This document shows positions 59,038 through 64,000 of a stretch of 64,000 nucleotides of DNA, piece after piece. Made by a program: the position numbers and the translations under genes. The notes under the pieces are model-generated. The model was not told where the DNA came from, ran no database searches, and was given only the letters and a program-made list of their open reading frames with translations. Within the stretch, counting starts at the first letter, position 1, and every line of letters begins with the position of its first letter. Source of the stretch: Enterobacter cloacae subsp. cloacae ATCC 13047 (GTDB lineage: Bacteria > Pseudomonadota > Gammaproteobacteria > Enterobacterales > Enterobacteriaceae); assembly GCF_000025565.1 (NCBI RefSeq), contig NC_014121.1, forward strand, positions 2,728,001 to 2,792,000. The letters run 5' to 3'.

Positions 59038-59325
59038 TCAGTTGCCGTAAATATTGGCGCGATCGCGCAGTTCTTTACCCGGCTTAAAGTGTGGAACGTA
59101 CTTACCTTCCAGCTCGACTTTATCACCAGTCTTCGGGTTACGCCCGGTACGTGGAGCACGATAGTGCAGAGAAAAACTACCGAAACCGCGGATTTCAATG
59201 CGCTCGCCCTGGGCAAGAGTGGTGGCCATATGCTCCAGCATCTCTTTTACGGCATCTTCCACTGCTTTAGCTGGGATATGCGGTTGCTGACTGGCAAGTC
59301 TTTCAATCAATTCTGACTTGGTCAT
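59038..59325 (-). CDS. ihfB: Integration host factor beta subunit IhfB
   Basis: A nucleoid protein that, with IhfA, bends DNA at specific sites. It is also needed by many phage integrases and at the ompF promoter. The start at 59325 ([14 protein letters not shown]) gives 95 residues, one more than E. coli (extra terminal Asn). The HU/IHF signature [20 protein letters not shown] with the intercalating Pro (NPKTG) is present. GGAGG precedes the ATG. Confidence 0.98.
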   Translation of the reverse strand: MTKSELIERLASQQPHIPAKAVEDAVKEMLEHMATTLAQGERIEIRGFGSFSLHYRAPRTGRNPKTGDKVELEGKYVPHFKPGKELRDRANIYGN

Positions 59326-59373
59326 GATTCCTCCGGTTCCTTTCAAACCAATTAGCTGAACAGCTCATTAAAC

Positions 59374-59394
59374 AAGGGCGGCCGTAGCCGCCCT
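59374..59394 (-). terminator. rpsA-ihfB intergenic stem (attenuator-like)
   Basis: AAGGGCGGC-TAC-GCCGCCCTT-type stem with TTGTTT after it on the minus strand, between the ihfB promoter and gene. It probably ends most rpsA transcripts and shapes the ihfB leader. Confidence 0.6.
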
Positions 59395-59403
59395 TTGTTA
59401 TTG

Positions 59404-59432
59404 ATTACAGGACGAATCCTGCAATCTGTCAA
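59404..59432 (-). promoter_or_regulatory. ihfB promoter
   Basis: On the minus strand a consensus -35 TTGACA (59432-59427) is separated by 17 bases from -10 TGTAAT (59409-59404). It lies 79 bases upstream of the ihfB ATG. Confidence 0.85.
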
Positions 59433-59495
59433 GTTTGCTCCTCATCCTTCGCGCGATAAATGCGTTACCGCTCAAAGGATGCTGAGGACTTGATA

Positions 59496-61169
59496 TTACT
59501 CGCCTTTAGCTGCTTTGAAAGCTTCAGCCATTGCGTTGTTAGAGAAGTTTGCATCTTCCTGTTTGTTAACAGTAGCGATTGCATCTTTCTCGTCAGCTTC
59601 GTCTTTCGCACGAACAGACAGGCTGATTGCACGGTTCTTACGGTCAACACCGGTGAACTTAGCTTCAACATCGTCGCCAACGTTCAGAACCAGAGTGGCA
59701 TCTTCAACGCGGTCACGTGAAGCTTCAGAAGCGCGCAGGTAACCTTCAACGCCGTCAGCCAGTTCTACGGTTGCGCCTTTAGCGTCAACTGCAGTCACTT
59801 TACCGTTTACGATTGCGCCTTTCTTGTTCAGTGCAACCCAGTTGTTGAACGGATCTTCTGCGAGCTGTTTAACGCCCAGAGAGATACGCTCACGCTCTGC
59901 GTCAACCTGCAGAACAACTGCTGCGATTTCGTCGCCTTTTTTGTATTCACGAACTGCTTCTTCGCCTGCAACGTTCCAGGAGATGTCAGACAGGTGAACC
60001 AGGCCGTCGATGCCGCCGTCCAGGCCGATGAAGATACCGAAGTCAGTGATAGACTTGATTTTACCTTCAACACGGTCGCCCTTGTTGTGGGTTTCCGCGA
60101 ACTGCTGCCATGGGTTGTTTTTGCACTGCTTCAGGCCCAGGGAGATACGACGACGTTCTTCGTCGATATCCAGAACCATAACTTCCACTACGTCACCAAC
60201 GTTAACAACTTTGGATGGGTGGATGTTTTTGTTGGTCCAGTCCATTTCGGAAACGTGTACCAGACCTTCAACGCCTTCTTCGATTTCAACGAAGCAGCCG
60301 TAGTCAGTCAGGTTGGTCACGCGGCCAGTCAGTTTGGTACCTTCTGGGTAACGCTTAGCGATAGCTACCCATGGATCTTCGCCCAGCTGTTTCAGGCCGA
60401 GGGATACACGAGTACGCTCGCGGTCGAACTTCAGCACTTTAACAGTGATTTCGTCGCCCACGTTCACGATTTCGCTTGGGTGCTTAACGCGTTTCCACGC
60501 CATGTCGGTGATGTGCAGCAGGCCATCAACGCCGCCCAGGTCAACGAATGCGCCGTAGTCAGTGAGGTTCTTAACGATACCTTTGACTTCCATGCCTTCC
60601 TGCAGGTTTTCCAGCAGCTGATCGCGTTCTGCGCTGTTTTCGGATTCGATAACGGCACGACGGGAAACAACAACGTTGTTACGCTTCTGGTCCAGCTTGA
60701 TTACTTTGAACTCAAGCTCTTTGCCTTCGAGGTGCAGGGTGTCACGGACTGGACGAACGTCTACCAGAGAACCTGGCAGGAACGCACGAATACCATTCAG
60801 CTCAACAGTGAAGCCACCTTTAACTTTGCCGTTGATAACACCGACCACAGTTTCAGCTTCTTCGTAAGCTTTCTCCAGCGTGATCCATGCTTCGTGACGT
60901 TTAGCTTTTTCACGAGACAGCAGGGTTTCGCCGAAGCCGTCTTCTACTGCGTCCAGAGCAACGTCAACTTCGTCACCTACCTGGATTTCCAGCTCGCCCT
61001 GGGCGTTTTTGAACTGCTCTGCCGGAATGGCGGACTCAGATTTCAGACCGGCGTCAACCAGTACTACGTCTTTGTCGATAGCAACAACAACACCGCGAAC
61101 GATGGAACCCGGACGGGTTTCGATTTCTTTTAAGGATTCTTCAAACAGTTGAGCAAAAGATTCAGTCAT
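59496..61169 (-). CDS. rpsA: 30S ribosomal protein S1 RpsA
   Basis: An mRNA-binding ribosomal protein essential for initiation on structured messages. Its 557 residues equal E. coli. Six S1 OB-fold repeats occur at about residues 20-85, 105-170, 190-260, 277-347, 364-434 and 450-520, each with the GxVxxxxxxGxxVxL pattern. Codon choice is highly biased. The 111-base gap to cmk carries the proximal promoter and leader. Confidence 0.98.
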   Translation of the reverse strand: MTESFAQLFEESLKEIETRPGSIVRGVVVAIDKDVVLVDAGLKSESAIPAEQFKNAQGELEIQVGDEVDVALDAVEDGFGETLLSREKAKRHEAWITLEKAYEEAETVVGVINGKVKGGFTVELNGIRAFLPGSLVDVRPVRDTLHLEGKELEFKVIKLDQKRNNVVVSRRAVIESENSAERDQLLENLQEGMEVKGIVKNLTDYGAFVDLGGVDGLLHITDMAWKRVKHPSEIVNVGDEITVKVLKFDRERTRVSLGLKQLGEDPWVAIAKRYPEGTKLTGRVTNLTDYGCFVEIEEGVEGLVHVSEMDWTNKNIHPSKVVNVGDVVEVMVLDIDEERRRISLGLKQCKNNPWQQFAETHNKGDRVEGKIKSITDFGIFIGLDGGIDGLVHLSDISWNVAGEEAVREYKKGDEIAAVVLQVDAERERISLGVKQLAEDPFNNWVALNKKGAIVNGKVTAVDAKGATVELADGVEGYLRASEASRDRVEDATLVLNVGDDVEAKFTGVDRKNRAISLSVRAKDEADEKDAIATVNKQEDANFSNNAMAEAFKAAKGE

Positions 61170-61280
61170 GTTTAATCTTCAGGTTAATATTAACGTCCAC
61201 CTGGCTCCGTGCCGGATGGGGTTGTTTCACATACCCGCCGTCAATCCATTGCAGCGGGGGTACTGCTAAATCGGTCGCAA

Positions 61281-61964
61281 TTACGCGAGTGCCAGTTTTT
61301 GGCGCGCATATTGTAGCGCTTTTTCAATCACTTGCTCAATAGTTAAACTGGTGGAATCCAGAACTAATGCATCTTCTGCAGGAACAAGTGGGGCGACGGC
61401 GCGGTTACGGTCGCGGTCATCGCGCTCTTTTATCTCGGATAAAAGGCGATCAAAGTTAACACTAAACCCCTTCTCCTGCAACTGAAGCATGCGGCGTTGA
61501 GCCCGTTCTTCCGAGGAGGCGTCAAGGAAAATTTTCACTGGCGCATCAGGGAATACCACCGTCCCCATATCTCGCCCGTCAGCGATCAGGCCGGGTGCTT
61601 CACGGAAAGCACGCTGACGGCGTAACAGGGCCTCACGAACGCGCGGGAAAGCCGCCACCTGAGAGGCCGCGTTAGCAACCTCCTGCGTACGAATTTCGCC
61701 GCTCACATCTTCCCCTTCCAGGATCACTTCGAGGTTGCCATCGGTCGAGACAAAACGCACATCCAGATGCGCAGCCAGCGGAACCAGCGCCTCTTCAGAC
61801 GCAACATCCACATGGTGATGCAGCGCTGCCAGCGCCAGCACGCGATAGATAGCTCCCGAATCTAAAAGATGCCATTGCAATGCTTCCGCCATCGCCTTGC
61901 ACAGAGTTCCTTTCCCTGCGCCACTAGGCCCATCAATGGTGATTACCGGGGCAACTGCCGTCAT
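61281..61964 (-). CDS. cmk: Cytidylate kinase Cmk
   Basis: Phosphorylates CMP and dCMP. Its 227 residues equal E. coli. The P-loop is [19 protein letters not shown] (residues 10-28), with the CMP-binding insert [19 protein letters not shown] (near 128-146). It lies upstream of rpsA on the same strand. The 185-base gap to aroA contains the aroA terminator and the cmk promoter. Confidence 0.97.
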   Translation of the reverse strand: MTAVAPVITIDGPSGAGKGTLCKAMAEALQWHLLDSGAIYRVLALAALHHHVDVASEEALVPLAAHLDVRFVSTDGNLEVILEGEDVSGEIRTQEVANAASQVAAFPRVREALLRRQRAFREAPGLIADGRDMGTVVFPDAPVKIFLDASSEERAQRRMLQLQEKGFSVNFDRLLSEIKERDDRDRNRAVAPLVPAEDALVLDSTSLTIEQVIEKALQYARQKLALA

Positions 61965-62118
61965 CTTTTTCTCCTTAATAAAGGCATACCGTTAACATGA
62001 ACGCCGCGCATTATACGCGCCAACGTGCGCAACTGTTACCTTTGCGTGCAAATTACGGAATTAATGAAGCAGAGTGTAGAAGAAATGTGCGGGAACAAAC
62101 GTCAGAAAACGTAAGGAA

Positions 62119-62142
62119 ATGCCGCATCGGGTGATGCGGCAT
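62119..62142 (-). terminator. aroA terminator stem
   Basis: A nine-base perfect stem ATGCCGCAT/ATGCGGCAT lies 8 bases after the aroA stop, with a short mixed T tract. Confidence 0.65.
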
Positions 62143-62149
62143 CTTGTCA

Positions 62150-63433
62150 TCAGGCCAGTGTACTGATGCGGGCCAGCTGTTCGAAATAGTCCGGGAAGGT
62201 TTTCGCCGTACATTTCGGATCGAGGATTGTGACAGGTGTATCGGACAAGGCCACCAGCGAGAAGCACATCGCCATACGGTGATCGTTGTAAGTTCCGATT
62301 TCCGCGAACTGCAGTTTTGCCGGAGGCGTTACGCGAATGTAGTCTTCGCCCTCTTCCACTTCGGCGCCTACTTTACGCAACTCGGTAGCCATCGCGAACA
62401 GACGGTCGGTTTCTTTCACGCGCCAGTTGTAGATGTTACGCAGCGTCGTGGTACCTTTTGCAAAGAGCGCAGCGGTGGCAATGGTCATTGCCGCGTCAGG
62501 AATGTGGTTCATGTCCATATCGATGGCGTTGAGTTCACCACGTGTACAGGCGATGAAATCCTCCCCCCAAGTCACCACCGCACCCATTTTCTCCAGCACA
62601 TCAGCAAAACGAATATCGCCCTGCACGCTGTTACGGCCAATACCGGTCACTTTCACCGTACCGCCTTTAATAGCACCTGCCGCCAGGAAGTAAGACGCAG
62701 ATGAGGCGTCACCTTCAACCAGATAGTTACCCGGAGACTGATACTGCTGCGCACCGCGAACCACGAAGCGCTGATACGCCTGGTTTTCCACCTCCACACC
62801 AAAGGTTTTCATCAGATGCAGGGTGATATCAATGTACGGCTTAGACACCAGGTCGCCCTTGATGGTGATGACCGTATCCTGCGGTGCCAGCGGTGCAGTC
62901 ATCAGCAGTGCCGTCAGGAACTGGCTGGAGACGCTGCCGTCCACCTCGACGTTGCCGCCGGTAAAGCCACCGCGAAGGCGCAGTGGTGGGTAATTTTCTT
63001 GCTCCAGATAGTCAATCTGGGCACCGCCCTGACGAAGGGCATCCACCAGATGGCCGATCGGACGCTCTTTCATGCGCGGTTCGCCGGTGAGAACAATATT
63101 GTTGCTGCCCAGGCACAGAGCTGCCGCCAGTGGGCGCATGGCGGTTCCCGCGTTACCCAGAAACAGTTCCAGTTCCTCGGCTGAACGTAGCGCACCGCCA
63201 TTCCCCGTCACTTCACAGCGGGTACGGTCGTCAGACAGCGTGTAGTGAACTCCCAACGCTTTCAGCGCATTGAGCATATGGCGCACGTCATCGCTGTCCA
63301 GCAGGTTCGTGAGGACGGTGGTGCCGTTTGCCAGAGCTGCCAGCAACAGAGCGCGGTTCGAGACACTTTTTGAACCAGGCAGATTGATGGTGCCATCTAC
63401 CCGCGCGATAGGTTGTAACGTCAGGGATTCCAT
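62150..63433 (-). CDS. aroA: 5-enolpyruvylshikimate-3-phosphate synthase AroA
   Basis: The sixth step of the shikimate pathway and target of glyphosate. Its 427 residues equal E. coli. The PEP/S3P motif [18 protein letters not shown] is near residue 19, and the [16 protein letters not shown] segment (near residue 90) keeps Gly96 and Pro101 of the sensitive class I form. It is second gene of the serC-aroA operon, behind an attenuator. Confidence 0.97.
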   Translation of the reverse strand: MESLTLQPIARVDGTINLPGSKSVSNRALLLAALANGTTVLTNLLDSDDVRHMLNALKALGVHYTLSDDRTRCEVTGNGGALRSAEELELFLGNAGTAMRPLAAALCLGSNNIVLTGEPRMKERPIGHLVDALRQGGAQIDYLEQENYPPLRLRGGFTGGNVEVDGSVSSQFLTALLMTAPLAPQDTVITIKGDLVSKPYIDITLHLMKTFGVEVENQAYQRFVVRGAQQYQSPGNYLVEGDASSASYFLAAGAIKGGTVKVTGIGRNSVQGDIRFADVLEKMGAVVTWGEDFIACTRGELNAIDMDMNHIPDAAMTIATAALFAKGTTTLRNIYNWRVKETDRLFAMATELRKVGAEVEEGEDYIRVTPPAKLQFAEIGTYNDHRMAMCFSLVALSDTPVTILDPKCTAKTFPDYFEQLARISTLA

Positions 63434-63460
63434 GAAACTTAACTCTCAACTCAACATAAT

Positions 63461-63486
63461 AAAAACCCCGCAGCAGGGCTACGGGG
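63461..63486 (-). terminator. serC-aroA intercistronic attenuator
   Basis: On the minus strand CCCCGTAGCC-CTG-CTGCGGGG is followed by TTTTTATT, between serC and aroA. It would reduce aroA transcription relative to serC. Confidence 0.75.
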
Positions 63487-63501
63487 GTGAAAACAGCGCA
63501 A

Positions 63502-64000
63502 TCAACCGTGGCGACGTTCGAAGTCAATCATGAAATCGGTCAGGGCTTTAACGCCTTCCAGCGGCATGGCGTTATAGATGGAGGCGCGCATGCCGCCTAC
63601 CACACGGTGACCTTTCAGCGCATGAAGACCTGCGGCGAAGGACTCTTCCAGGAAAACTTTATCCAGGTTGCTGTCCGCCAGCTGGAACGGCACGTTCATG
63701 CGGGAACGGTTGGCTTTCGCCACATCGTTACGATAGAAATCACTCTTATCAATGACGCCGTACAGCAGTTCAGCTTTCTGCTGATTGATCTTGTCCATCT
63801 GCGCCACGCCGCCGTTTTGCTTCAGCCATTTAAAGACCAGGCCGGAGAGATACCAGGCAAACGTCGGTGGGGTGTTGAACATGGAGTCGTTATCGTTCAG
63901 CACAGTGTAATCAAGAATCGACGGGCAGGATTTATGCGCTTTGCCCAGCAGATCGTCACGTACGATGACGATAGTCAGGCCTGCAGGGCCGATATTTTTC
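63502..64000 (-). CDS. serC: Phosphoserine aminotransferase SerC (5' part outside the window)
   Basis: The C-terminal 165 residues of a PLP aminotransferase acting in serine and pyridoxine synthesis. The reading frame continues past the window edge. The PLP-lysine context [16 protein letters not shown] is at the very edge (63955-64000), and the C-terminus [16 protein letters not shown] is typical. An apparent ATG at 63903 is internal. Confidence 0.96.
   Translation of the reverse strand, partial: KNIGPAGLTIVIVRDDLLGKAHKSCPSILDYTVLNDNDSMFNTPPTFAWYLSGLVFKWLKQNGGVAQMDKINQQKAELLYGVIDKSDFYRNDVAKANRSRMNVPFQLADSNLDKVFLEESFAAGLHALKGHRVVGGMRASIYNAMPLEGVKALTDFMIDFERRHG

Noticed and set aside
59994..61133. 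A 379-codon open frame antisense to rpsA
   Set aside because: Produced by the strong codon bias of rpsA on the opposite strand. No ribosome-binding site and no recognisable domain.

Overview
The window is chromosomal DNA of a gamma-proteobacterium of the order Enterobacterales. Gene order (ompA-matP-ycbZ-fabA-rmf-pqiCBA-uup-rlmKL-ycbX-zapC-pyrD-ssuEADCB-pepN // pncB-asnS-ompF-aspC-gloC-mepK-ldtD-mukBEF-cmoM-elyC-ycbJ-kdsB-ycaR-ycaQ-lpxK-msbA-ycaI-ihfB-rpsA-cmk-aroA-serC) is the Escherichia coli order. The protein divergence and the porin and OmpA loop sequences fit Enterobacter or a close relative (Lelliottia, Leclercia). The genus is inferred from memory of homologues, not computed.

Layout: 1-4.9 kb holds the outer-membrane protein OmpA, the Ter-macrodomain protein MatP, the Lon-like YcbZ, FabA with abutting FadR and FabR operators, and the small ribosome-hibernation gene rmf. 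4.9-12.4 kb is a minus-strand block: the Pqi lipid-transport operon, then uup and rlmKL. 12.5-15.3 kb holds ycbX, zapC and pyrD. 15.6-19.8 kb is a complete alkanesulfonate utilisation operon, ssuEADCB, with overlapping start and stop codons. pepN (19.9-22.5 kb) and pncB (33.1-34.3 kb) are normally adjacent and divergent. Here they are separated by a foreign element of 10.4 kb.

The foreign element (22580-33005) is a decayed lambda-like prophage bounded by a 15-bp direct repeat. Reading from attR leftwards it has integrase, excisionase, an early left operon of mostly unknown small genes, an XRE-type regulator, a stand-alone S24 peptidase-domain protein, a full-length CI-type repressor, a divergent cro, a 26-codon ORF and the start of an O-like replication gene carrying lambda-type origin iterons. 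An IS3-family element (25050-26278, 4-bp target duplication GTTC) splits cro. A second IS3-family element (23171-24391, no target duplication) cuts off the O gene. It directly abuts the attL-proximal end, so the remainder of the right arm (P, Q, lysis, head, tail) is gone. A LexA-boxed dinI-like gene survives next to attL.

34.5-64 kb is ordinary core genome: asnS, ompF with its OmpR sites, aspC, gloC, two cell-wall enzymes (mepK, ldtD), the MukBEF condensin operon with cmoM, elyC, the lipid A/Kdo cluster (ycaI-msbA-lpxK-ycaQ-ycaR-kdsB), ihfB, rpsA, cmk, aroA and the 3' part of serC. The main abnormality there is a one-base expansion of an A tract inside mukB. It splits the condensin ATPase into two frames, so it is either a sequencing error or a real lesion.
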